Shown one piece after another: positions 18,820 to 26,905 of a stretch of DNA of 64,000 bases. How positions within the stretch are numbered: the stretch's first letter is position 1; each line of letters begins with the position of its first letter. The stretch is taken from assembly GCF_001182725.1 (NCBI RefSeq), contig NZ_CWHU01000004.1, positions 1 through 64,000 of the forward strand, written 5' to 3'. The notes below the pieces were generated by a model that was not told the DNA's origin, ran no database searches, and saw only the letters and a program-made list of their open reading frames with translations. Source of the stretch: Anaerococcus jeddahensis (GTDB taxonomy: Bacteria > Bacillota > Clostridia > Tissierellales > Peptoniphilaceae). Position numbers and translations under genes: made by a program.

Positions 18820-20883
18820 TTATAAAGATTTCAACATATCCACATATCTAGGCATTGAATAATTTTCTCTGGAAATTTCTTTTTCTAGCTTATCTGAAAC
18901 TTCTCTTATTTCTTCTGTAATTTTTCTTGTTTTTTCTTGGAGATAGATTGTTTTTTCTTCTATTTCTTTTATATTTTCAAAATCCATTAAAATTTCTTTA
19001 ATTTTATCCCCATATTCTAAAAGTGTTTTTACATTTTCATTTATTCTTTTTGCTTTTTCTTCTAATTTTTCATTTTCTAAAAAAGCTAGATATGATTTTA
19101 TTTCTTTTATTTCTTTCATGGCTGATGGAAGGATTTCTTGGTAGATTAAATTTGATAAAATTTCAAGCTCTTGTTGGCAAAATTTTATTATTTCTTCAAA
19201 TTCTACATTTATTATTGAATCTATTTCTTTTTGGTTAAAAATTTCTTCTTCCTTGTAAATATCGTAGGAAGAATTTTTTTTGGCGAAAAGTAAAGCATCT
19301 AGGAAGGTTTTGTGGTTTTGAAGTCCTCTTTTTTCTGCTTCTTTTATCCATTCTTTTGAATAGCCATCGCCTTGGAATAAAATTTCCCCATTTTCCTTGT
19401 AAGTTTCTTTTACAATTTCATATACTTCAGACTTTAATTCTTCATCAGTTTTTCCTTCAAGTCTTTGTCCAAATTCTTTTAAAACTTTTGCCATAGCAAG
19501 ATTTATAAGAGTATTTAAATCTGCAGCTGATTTTGACGAGCCAAGCATCCTAAATTCAAATTTATTTCCAGTAAAGGCGATTGGTGAAGTCCTGTTTCTG
19601 TCTGATGAATCCGTTTCTATTTCTCCAAGATGGGGAATTTTCACCTTGTTATTTATGTCTTTAATCTTTTCATCGTTTGCAATTGATTTTAAAATATTTT
19701 CCAAATCTTTTCCAATAAAAACTGAAATAATTGATGGTGGTGCCTCATTTCCCCCAAGTCTATAATCGTTTGAAACTGAAGATGATGAAAGTCTAATTTG
19801 GTTTTGATAAAGATTACAAACTTTAATCATTGCTGATAAAAATAGCAAAAATAAATGATTATTTTTGGGATCATTTCCTGGTGAAAAACAATTTTTACCA
19901 TAATTTGTTGCAAGGGAATAATTATTGTGTTTTCCACTTCCTGCCATATTTTTGAAAGGTTTTTCTTTTAAAAGACAAGCTAAATTGTGTTTTATGGCAG
20001 TTTTTTCCAAAATGTGCATCAATAATTGGTTGTTATCAACTGAAATATTAGAGTTTTCAAACATAATTGCAATTTCAAATTGGTTTGGACCAACTTCATT
20101 GTGCTCAGCTTCCATGTATATTCCCAAATCGCATAATTGTTCGTTCACATCTTCAAAAAAATCATTAACTCTTTGAGGAATTGCGCCAAGATAGTGGGAA
20201 ATTATTTCTTTTTCAACCATTGAGTCACTTCCAACAAGACTCATTCCACAATATTCAAGATCAATTCTTTTATCATAAAATTCTTTATCAATTAGATAAA
20301 ATTCTTGCTCAAGACCGACCTTGGCCTTAACCCTATAAGTTTTTTGCTCTTTCAAAAACATATTACAAATTGGACTTGCAGCCTTAGAAAGCCTATTCAT
20401 TGATTCAATTAAGGGCAATTTTTTATCAAGTTTTTCCCCATAAAATGAAACAAAAACTGAAGGAATATATAAAACCTTATCTTCAATAAAAGAATTTGCA
20501 GTCAAATCCCAATATGTATAACCACGAGCTTCAAAAGTTGATCTCATTCCTCCAGAAGGAAATGATGAAGCATCTGGCTCTCCTTTTATAAGTTCTTTTC
20601 CAGAAAATCTGTTGATGGGATTGTGCTTGTCATCTCTATTTAAAAATGCTGTTTTTTTGTTGGCAGTTTTCCCATTTAGTGGTTGAAACCAGTGAGTGTA
20701 GGAAGTTGCTCCTTTTGAAAGCGCCCAAATTTTCATAGCGTGAGCAATTGAATCAGCGGTTTCCCTGTCTAGAATATCATTATTTCTTGCAGCTTCCTTC
20801 CATTTTAAATAAACAGGATAGGGAACATTTTCTTTCATTGTTTTTTTATCAAAAGCCAAATTTCCAAATTTTTTTAGATTCAT
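18820..20883 (-). CDS. glnN: Glutamine synthetase, type III
   Basis: Makes glutamine from glutamate, ammonia and ATP. At 687 residues it is much longer than GSI (about 450) and fits GSIII. It opens with the GSIII-type N-terminus (FGNLAFDKKTMKENVP). Catalytic-core motifs include AEHNEVGPNQFEIA near residue 258, the ATP-site segment AGSGKHNNYSL near residue 312, and NRTSPIAFTGNKFEFRMLGSS near 435-455. A long C-terminal helical region (about 550-680) is rich in Glu and Lys. A TATAAT box lies at 20924-20929 on the minus strand. It is near glutaminase and glutamate dehydrogenase. Confidence 0.95.
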   Translation of the reverse strand: MNLKKFGNLAFDKKTMKENVPYPVYLKWKEAARNNDILDRETADSIAHAMKIWALSKGATSYTHWFQPLNGKTANKKTAFLNRDDKHNPINRFSGKELIKGEPDASSFPSGGMRSTFEARGYTYWDLTANSFIEDKVLYIPSVFVSFYGEKLDKKLPLIESMNRLSKAASPICNMFLKEQKTYRVKAKVGLEQEFYLIDKEFYDKRIDLEYCGMSLVGSDSMVEKEIISHYLGAIPQRVNDFFEDVNEQLCDLGIYMEAEHNEVGPNQFEIAIMFENSNISVDNNQLLMHILEKTAIKHNLACLLKEKPFKNMAGSGKHNNYSLATNYGKNCFSPGNDPKNNHLFLLFLSAMIKVCNLYQNQIRLSSSSVSNDYRLGGNEAPPSIISVFIGKDLENILKSIANDEKIKDINNKVKIPHLGEIETDSSDRNRTSPIAFTGNKFEFRMLGSSKSAADLNTLINLAMAKVLKEFGQRLEGKTDEELKSEVYEIVKETYKENGEILFQGDGYSKEWIKEAEKRGLQNHKTFLDALLFAKKNSSYDIYKEEEIFNQKEIDSIINVEFEEIIKFCQQELEILSNLIYQEILPSAMKEIKEIKSYLAFLENEKLEEKAKRINENVKTLLEYGDKIKEILMDFENIKEIEEKTIYLQEKTRKITEEIREVSDKLEKEISRENYSMPRYVDMLKSL

Positions 20884-20990
20884 AATTTCACCTTTCTTGA
20901 AATTTTAAAAATTTTTCAAATTAATTATATCACAATTATTTTCTTTTAATTTTAAAAAACAATTTTTATTTACATTTAAAGTTTAATTAA

Positions 20991-21019
20991 TTGACAGCAA
21001 ATCAATATAATGATAAATT
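20991..21019 (+). promoter_or_regulatory. Predicted promoter of NlpC/P60 gene
   Basis: TTGACA (20991-20996), 17-bp spacer, TAAATT (21014-21019), about 40 bp before the start codon. Confidence 0.5.
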
Positions 21020-21057
21020 AACAGTAGTTGAAATTTAAATAATTTGAGGATGGGAAA

Positions 21058-22107
21058 ATGAGAAAAAACAAAAAAATAATTTTATTTATATCAACAATAA
21101 TGCTTGCGCAATTATTTACTCCAAAAAAATCTAACGCCAAGGCCTTGTTAATAAATTATGATTTAACCGAAGGGGTTAATGTAACTGACAAAGTTAGCGG
21201 CGAAGAAGGAATGAAATTTGTTGGAGGAATTGATTATCCTGATATTTATCATATAAAGGGCGAAAAAAGTAATTGTTTTGAAATTGATTTCAAAGGAAAA
21301 ACTGCATACACAGAAAAAGCTTGGTACCATGTTCTTGATGATATAAAAGCAATCAAAGACGGAAAAATTTACGAAAAAGCTGACGAAAATTCCAAAGAAA
21401 TTTCAAATTTTAAAGACAAAGAAAAAGTAGACTTGGTTAATTTTGATGCAAATACAAATTTTGTAAAAGTAAAAAAAGAAGGCAAAACAGGTTTTGCAAA
21501 AATTGATTCTTTTGATATATCTAAAAAAGATCAAAAGGACTTGGATAAATTAAAAGATAAATACAAAAAAATCTACGATTCTGTAAAAAGATATATGGAT
21601 TATTTGGATAGAAATAATTTGAGCTTGTACCCAGTCGATGAAAAAGAAAAGGCTGAAGAAAATGATATTGTTAGACAATATTTAGAAGATGAGCCAGAAG
21701 AAAATACTGAAGAAGTTCAATATGTTTATTATACAGTTTCTGGCGATGATATTGGTTCACAAGCTTACAATTTTGCAACAAATTTCATAGGAAATCCATA
21801 TGTTTGGGGTGGAACAAGCCTTACAAATGGAGTTGATTGTTCTGGATTTACTCAACAAGTTTACGGAAAATTTGGAATTGGCCTTCCTCACTTTGCCCAA
21901 AGCCAAGCAGATTATGGAAAAACTATAAATCTTGGTGAAGAAAAAGCTGGCGATTTAGTATTTTTTGGAACTAGCCTTTCAAACATTACCCACGTGGCAA
22001 TTGCTGACGGCCAAGGTGGCATAGTTCACGCAGCAAATCCAAGAGATGGAATAATAACATCAGGAATTGGTAATCCTATAATAATAAAAAGATTACTTGA
22101 AGAATAA
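21058..22107 (+). CDS. Secreted NlpC/P60 cell-wall hydrolase with SH3-like domain
   Basis: 349 residues. A Sec signal peptide is predicted at residues 1-28 (Lys-rich start, hydrophobic IILFISTIMLAQLF, cleavage near SNAKA). Residues about 100-155 look like a bacterial SH3 domain (GKTGFAKIDSF at its end). After a charged linker, residues 235-349 form an NlpC/P60 domain with Cys near 261 in GVDCSGF, His in THVAIADG and His in IVHAANP, the expected catalytic set for a peptidoglycan endopeptidase. ATG is preceded by GAGG and a 7-8 bp spacer. Its terminator is perfectly duplicated around a repeat element just downstream. Confidence 0.92.
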   Translation: MRKNKKIILFISTIMLAQLFTPKKSNAKALLINYDLTEGVNVTDKVSGEEGMKFVGGIDYPDIYHIKGEKSNCFEIDFKGKTAYTEKAWYHVLDDIKAIKDGKIYEKADENSKEISNFKDKEKVDLVNFDANTNFVKVKKEGKTGFAKIDSFDISKKDQKDLDKLKDKYKKIYDSVKRYMDYLDRNNLSLYPVDEKEKAEENDIVRQYLEDEPEENTEEVQYVYYTVSGDDIGSQAYNFATNFIGNPYVWGGTSLTNGVDCSGFTQQVYGKFGIGLPHFAQSQADYGKTINLGEEKAGDLVFFGTSLSNITHVAIADGQGGIVHAANPRDGIITSGIGNPIIIKRLLEE

Positions 22108-22315
22108 AATACACCTTTCGAGGTGTCAGAGCGTAGACAAAGTCAGCTTAATAACTCAATAATGATTTAAAAATAAAATTACGCTAAAACCCATCTCGAC
22201 TAAGTAAGTGAAACGAACGCACGGAGAGATCTCTGAGATTTCTCGACTTACTTCGTTCGCTCGAAATGGGGAAAATTTTAGTTTGTCAACAGTATAAATA
22301 CACCTTTCGAGGTGT
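22107..22315. repeat. Class-1 palindromic element flanked by perfect 20-bp terminator duplication
   Basis: AAATACACCTTTCGAGGTGT occurs identically at 22107-22126 and 22296-22315. Between them is a 169-bp element: CAGAGCGTAGACAAAGTCAG at the left, CCCATCTCGAC...CGAAATGGG in the middle, and TTTTAGTTTGTCAACAGT at the right. Only the right hairpin copy is followed by a long T-run (ATTTTTTT). This is the clearest case of the terminator-duplication pattern in the window. Confidence 0.9.
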
Positions 22316-22324
22316 ATTTTTTTA

Positions 22325-22353
22325 TTGTGCGATAAAAAAAATGGTGCTATAAT
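22325..22353 (+). promoter_or_regulatory. Predicted gdh promoter
   Basis: TTGTGC (22325-22330), 17-bp spacer, TATAAT (22348-22353). It lies just after the duplicated terminator. Confidence 0.5.
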
Positions 22354-22407
22354 AAATTAAAAGATTAAATTTTATAGAAATAAATTAGTAAATATAAGGA
22401 GTTAAAA

Positions 22408-23679
22408 ATGACAGATACATTAAATCCGTTAGAATCTGCGCAATTACAAATAAAAAAAGCTTGCGAGAAATTAAATTTAAATCCAGGAGTTTATGAAATT
22501 TTAAAAGAGCCTCAAAGGGTTATTGAAATTTCGATACCAGTAAAAATGGATGATGGTTCTTTGAAAGTTTTTAAAGGATATAGGTCGGCTCACAACCATG
22601 CACTAGGTCCTTCAAAAGGCGGAGTAAGATTTCATCAAAATGTAAATTTAGAAGAAGTTAAGGCTCTTTCAACTTGGATGAGTTTAAAAGCAGGACTTTT
22701 GGCTCTTCCTTATGGCGGAGGAAAAGGCGGAATAGCTGTTGATCCAAAAAAATTATCAGAAAGAGAAATAGAATCTTTATCTCGTGGTTATATCAGAGGG
22801 CTTTATAAATATTTGGGAGAAAGAATTGACATCCCTGCTCCTGATGTAAATACAAATGGACAAATCATGTCTTATTTTGTGGACGAATATATAAAATTAA
22901 ATGGCGACAGAGAAGATTTGGGAACTTTTACTGGAAAGCCATTAATTCTTGGAGGAAGTCTCGGACGAAACGAAGCTACAGGATATGGAGTTGTAATTTC
23001 TACAAAATATGTAGCAAAAAAACATGGAATTGATTTGAAAAATGCAGAAATTGGTCTTCAAGGTTTTGGAAATGTTGGAAGTTTTACCTTAAAATATTTA
23101 CAAGATGAAGGAGCGAAAGTTAAATATCTTTCAATAAGAGATGAAAGTGAAGAATGCGGACGCTCTGCCCTATATTCTGAAGATGGATTTGATTATGAAT
23201 CTTTGCAAAAATATAGGGATGAAAACAAAAGTCTTGTTGGCTATCCAAAGGCAAAGAAAATTTCCGACCAAGAATTTTGGACACATAAATTCGATATTTT
23301 AATACCAGCAGCTCTTGAAAATATAATTACAGAAAAAATCGCCAAAAATTTAGATGTAAAATTAATAGCAGAAGGAGCAAATGGTCCAACAACACCAGAA
23401 GCTGATGAAATATTAAAAGAAAAAAATGTAGAAATAATTCCAGATATCTTGGCAAATTCCGGTGGAGTTTTGGTTTCATATTATGAATGGGTTCAAAATC
23501 AATACGGATCTTATTGGACAAAAAAAGAAGTCCAAGAAAAACAAGAAAAAGATATGCTAAAGGCAATTGAAGGAATTTTTGCAATAAAAGACCAATACAA
23601 AACTGACGTAAGAGAAGCAGCCTATATGTTTGCAATAAAAAGAATAGCAGAAGCAATGAAGCTTCGTGGTTGGTATTAA
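22408..23679 (+). CDS. gdhA: Glutamate dehydrogenase
   Basis: Reversible oxidative deamination of glutamate to 2-oxoglutarate and ammonia; cytoplasmic hexamer in the family. 423 residues is typical of the NAD-linked clostridial/Bacillus type. Substrate-site motifs are GPSKGGVRFH near residue 70 and LPYGGGKGGI near 105. The dinucleotide fold motif GLQGFGNVG lies near residue 217, and ILANSGGVLVSYYEW near 350. RBS AAGGAG precedes ATG by about 6 bp. Cofactor choice (NAD or NADP) is not decided here. It stands alone, with repeat elements on both sides. Confidence 0.95.
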   Translation: MTDTLNPLESAQLQIKKACEKLNLNPGVYEILKEPQRVIEISIPVKMDDGSLKVFKGYRSAHNHALGPSKGGVRFHQNVNLEEVKALSTWMSLKAGLLALPYGGGKGGIAVDPKKLSEREIESLSRGYIRGLYKYLGERIDIPAPDVNTNGQIMSYFVDEYIKLNGDREDLGTFTGKPLILGGSLGRNEATGYGVVISTKYVAKKHGIDLKNAEIGLQGFGNVGSFTLKYLQDEGAKVKYLSIRDESEECGRSALYSEDGFDYESLQKYRDENKSLVGYPKAKKISDQEFWTHKFDILIPAALENIITEKIAKNLDVKLIAEGANGPTTPEADEILKEKNVEIIPDILANSGGVLVSYYEWVQNQYGSYWTKKEVQEKQEKDMLKAIEGIFAIKDQYKTDVREAAYMFAIKRIAEAMKLRGWY

Positions 23680-23761
23680 AAATAATAAATTTTTCATTTT
23701 CAAATTTGACTTTTTTAATTTTTGACTTAAACTTTAGTTTAAAAATAAATAAAAAAAATTA

Positions 23762-23943
23762 CCCATCTCGAGCAGATAAATGTACCTTGATTTGGTACAT
23801 TTATCCCTGAAATTAGTGCGAAAGCACGGTAAAGTTTGCAAAGCAAACGAATTTCAGTAGTCGAGAGATCTATTGGTTTAGTTTATCATAAAATTTACTT
23901 ACTCTTTGAGATCTCTCCACTCCCTACAGTCGGTCGAGATGGG
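23762..23943. repeat. Palindromic element with extra hairpin module
   Basis: CCCATCTCGAG to GGTCGAGATGGG. Inside are modules AAATGTACC...GGTACATTT, AGTGCGAAAGCACGG and GTTTGCAAAGCAAAC, then GAGAGATCT and GAGATCTCTCCACTCC. The same module block recurs at 30110-30195. Confidence 0.75.
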
Positions 23944-24068
23944 TTTTTGTTGCATTTTTTTATTCTTAAAGATTTTATTATTAATCAAATTTTTTCTTAT
24001 ATTTTATTCAAATTTTGACCTTTATTTTGATTCTTTTAAAGATTTAAATTTAAATTTTTAATTTTTAA

Positions 24069-24256
24069 CTTAAACTTTAGCTTAAATATAAATAAAAAAA
24101 TTAAACCATCTCGAGCGAATGGAATGAGTCGAGAGATCTCTTTTGTCTATTTTATCTTAAAAATTTACTTATTATTTGAGATCTCTCCACGCAGTCGCAC
24201 AGCTCCTTTGGTCGAGATGGGTTAATGTTAGAGTTTTTTAATTGCTGAAGTTTTTA
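24069..24256. repeat. Class-2 palindromic element
   Basis: Outer ends TTAAACTTTAGC (24069-24080) and its rough inverse GCTGAAGTTTTTA (24244-24256). Core CCATCTCGAGCG to GGTCGAGATGGG with inner AGAGATCTC and GAGATCTCT, so the nested arms can pair. An AT-rich spacer sits in the middle. Confidence 0.75.
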
Positions 24257-24374
24257 TTTTTTTATTTCTGTAATTTACATAATGTTATGTGCTTGTATAT
24301 GATATATGATTTTAAATTTTGATTTTATGTATTTTTATATTCAAATTTATTTTTTAATCTCAAACTTAAAAATT

Positions 24375-24549
24375 CATCTTAAACTTTAGCTTAAATATAA
24401 ATAAAAAAATTAAACCATCTCGAGCGAATGGAATGAGTCGAGAGATCTATTGGTTTTGTTTATTTTATAAACTTATTTATACTTTGAGATCTCACTTTGT
24501 TTTATTGTAAATATTCAAATTCAAGAAATATTTACCTGGTCGAGATGGG
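24375..24549. repeat. Class-2 palindromic element
   Basis: Starts ATCTTAAACTTTAGC and ends GGTCGAGATGGG. It contains an extra TAAATATT...AATATTTA hairpin before the right arm. The left 90 bp closely match 30469-30560. Together with the two preceding elements it fills most of the 886-bp gap 23680-24565; nothing coding is seen there. Confidence 0.75.
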
Positions 24550-24565
24550 TTTTTTTGTTTTTTAT

Positions 24566-25549
24566 TTAATTATTTGAACTATCATTACTTGAATTTGATG
24601 TAAATGAACTGAATAAGTCTTTGAAAAATTGTACTATTTTATCCCAAAGACCTGATTCTTTTATATCATTTCCTACCTTGTCTATGTCTTCTTTGTTATC
24701 TTGATAGAATTTTTTTCCTTTTTCTGTAGCTATTCCTGCGAATTTTTTTAGGTTTTCTTCTACATTTTTGCTGTCAATTGCTGGACTTTCTTGGTATTTT
24801 TCAAAATAATTTACTAGAATTTGTATATTATTATTTGATAAAATATCTCCCATATTTACATCTTTCAAAGCATCTTGAATGAAAATTTGTATTTGTCCGC
24901 TATCTGCTGTTTGGCCGTTTTTGTCTTTGTAGTCTTTTAAATTTTGTTTTACTTCAGCAACTGCTTGGTCTAATTTGTCCTTGTCGAATGATCCGTTATT
25001 TTCATTTTCATCACTTATTTTCTTTAGTGTTCCAAGTTCTTCTTGAGCTGTTTGGGTGCTTTCTGTGTCTACTTTTTCTCCAGACATTTCCAAAGCTTTA
25101 TATACTCCTACAAGAGCAGATTCTCCAGTAACTTGAGTTGGACTTGCTACTTTTATTTCTGCATCAGAAATTCCTGATGTAATTGCTGCGTTTGTGTATT
25201 GACTTTGGGTAATTGATGTAATATTTTCTGGTGTCAAAATTTCAACCTTAATTCCACTTCCTTTTGGTAGTTTTTTTACGGAAACTGATGAAATCATATT
25301 ATAATCATCTGCCCTGTAGCCTAAATATTTTTCACAATCAGATCCATTTACACTTTCCATGTTTATATCATCTGAAAGGCCTAATTTATTTTTTACATTT
25401 TCTATTTGATTTTGATTTAATCCTGCGCCATACATATATGACTCTTTGCTTGAATCAAAATTTCCTACTGCCTTTGAAATTGATGGAACAATCAAAACTA
25501 AGGCAAAAATTAAAATTTTTGATAATTTATTTTTAAATATCTTTTTCAT
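24566..25549 (-). CDS. Secreted DUF1002 (YpuA-like) protein
   Basis: 327 residues. An N-terminal signal peptide (residues 1-27, hydrophobic ILIFALVLIVPSI, then SKAVG) indicates export. The following 150 residues match the DUF1002 family: YMYGAGLNQNQIENVK, VNGSDCEKYLG and ITSGISDAEIKVASP with TGESALVGVYKALE. The C-terminal third is a Lys/Asp-rich helical region ending in a Ser/Asn tail. The family's function is unknown. It starts 9 bp after the Mrp-like gene, and RBS AAGGAG overlaps that gap, so the two are probably one operon. Confidence 0.88.
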   Translation of the reverse strand: MKKIFKNKLSKILIFALVLIVPSISKAVGNFDSSKESYMYGAGLNQNQIENVKNKLGLSDDINMESVNGSDCEKYLGYRADDYNMISSVSVKKLPKGSGIKVEILTPENITSITQSQYTNAAITSGISDAEIKVASPTQVTGESALVGVYKALEMSGEKVDTESTQTAQEELGTLKKISDENENNGSFDKDKLDQAVAEVKQNLKDYKDKNGQTADSGQIQIFIQDALKDVNMGDILSNNNIQILVNYFEKYQESPAIDSKNVEENLKKFAGIATEKGKKFYQDNKEDIDKVGNDIKESGLWDKIVQFFKDLFSSFTSNSSNDSSNN

Positions 25550-25558
25550 AAAATCTCC

Positions 25559-26347
25559 TTATAATTTTTCAATTTTTTCTACTAATTTATCAAGGTCATT
25601 TTCTTCTACTTCTTCAATTTTTCCTTGGTCAATTAAACTTGTAATTTCTGGATTAATTGCAAGTTTTGCTACTGTGTCAATTTTAAATTTCTCAGTAATT
25701 TCGTCTGTTTTTCCTTCTCCAAATATTTTGTAAATATTTCCAGTATCTGGAGCCTTAAAATATGACATATTTTCAACAATTCCAAGAATTTCCTTGCCCA
25801 TCATTTTTGCCATATTTAAGGATTTTTCTACAACCATTCCTACCAAATCTTGAGGAGTTGTAACTGCAATTACCCCATCAATATTTAATGATTGGAAAAC
25901 TGTTAGAGGAATATCGCTTGTTCCTGGCGGCATATCTATCAAAAGATAATCTATTTCTCCCCAATCAACGTCTGTGTAAAATTGTTTTAAAACATTATTT
26001 ACAATTGATGATCTCCAAACAACTGGAGCAGATTTATCTTCTAAAACCAAATTTATTGACATAATTTTTATTCCGCCCACACTTTCTGGTGCAAGCAAGG
26101 TTCCATCTTCAAGGCTTCTTACGCTTTCTTTTATACCAAAAGCTTGTGGGATTGATGGACCAGTTATATCTGCGTCCAAAATTGCAACTTTATTTCCATT
26201 TTTAGAAAGTTTTGCTGCAAGCATACTTGTTACAGAAGATTTTCCAACTCCTCCCTTTCCTGACATTACTGCTATAGTTTTTTTGATTAGAGATCCCTCT
26301 CTAGTTTTTATTTTAAATTTATCAAAATTCATTTTATTTTCTGTCAT
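25559..26347 (-). CDS. Mrp/NBP35-type P-loop ATPase without cysteines
   Basis: 262 residues. Deviant Walker A GKGGVGKSS at residues 30-38, DADITGPSIPQ near 59, LLIDMPPGTSD near 136, and VENMSYF near 190 are all family hallmarks. Mrp/ApbC proteins usually carry and transfer Fe-S clusters through a CxxC motif after MSYF. Here that place reads KAPDTG and the whole protein contains no cysteine. It cannot ligate a cluster in the usual way. RBS AAAGGAG precedes ATG by about 6 bp. Its likely operon partner is the exported DUF1002 protein. Confidence 0.9.
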   Translation of the reverse strand: MTENKMNFDKFKIKTREGSLIKKTIAVMSGKGGVGKSSVTSMLAAKLSKNGNKVAILDADITGPSIPQAFGIKESVRSLEDGTLLAPESVGGIKIMSINLVLEDKSAPVVWRSSIVNNVLKQFYTDVDWGEIDYLLIDMPPGTSDIPLTVFQSLNIDGVIAVTTPQDLVGMVVEKSLNMAKMMGKEILGIVENMSYFKAPDTGNIYKIFGEGKTDEITEKFKIDTVAKLAINPEITSLIDQGKIEEVEENDLDKLVEKIEKL

Positions 26348-26517
26348 TTCAAACTCCTTTATATTTCTTGCAAATATATTATATGGTATTTTTTATAATT
26401 TTCTATTTATATTCTTCTTACAATTTCCTTTTCAATTTTACATGATAAATTTGTCTAAAAAAAGTTTAAAAATTTTTCAAAAATTATAATTTTTCATTTA
26501 AAAATATAAATATTTAT

Positions 26518-26546
26518 TTGACAAATGTAATTTGAGGATGTATCAT
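26518..26546 (+). promoter_or_regulatory. Promoter of the T-box leader
   Basis: TTGACA (26518-26523), 17-bp spacer, TATCAT (26541-26546). RNA would start near 26553. Confidence 0.65.
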
Positions 26547-26552
26547 TAGTCT

Positions 26553-26850
26553 AAGATTAAATATAAAAACTTTGAAAAGAAGAGTAGCTAAAAAATTATA
26601 GGCGTAGAGAATCTTTGGATGGTGAAAAAAGATCTTATAATCTTAGTGAATAAAGCCTTAGAGTTGCATCAAGGATATTTTGATTTGATGCCGTAATTTG
26701 CACGTTATAGCAAAGGGGTATAATTTTGTACTTTCTAATGGGATCCTTTGAAAGTATATTTTGTACTTAATAAGGATATTTTTGTGAAAGAATATTAAAT
26801 TTGGGTGGTAACACGGTCTTCGTCCCTTGAGGGATGAGGACCGTTTTTTA
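26553..26850 (+). ncRNA. T-box riboswitch leader, possibly lysine-specific
   Basis: The T-box antiterminator sequence GGGTGGTAACACGG is at 26803-26816. The terminator that competes with it (ACGGTC...GACCGT then TTTTTT) spans 26813-26850. Stem I features include an AGTA motif (26586 region) and GGATGGTGAAAAAAGATC. The specifier loop appears to read GAAT-AAA-G, giving AAA (26652-26654) by analogy with GAAA-ATG in the methionine T-box at 45293. A lysine codon is therefore my best reading, but the fold was done by eye. It controls the downstream ABC transporter. Confidence 0.85.
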
Positions 26851-26905
26851 TATTTAATTCTTAAAATTAAGTTACGAAAAAAAATAAAAAATTTTGGAGG
26901 AGAAA

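Noticed and set aside
23762..24549. Regularly repeated palindromes resembling a CRISPR array
   Set aside because: Units are 100-200 bp, unevenly spaced, internally modular and spread over the whole window; there are no short identical repeats with unique 30-40 bp spacers and no cas genes.
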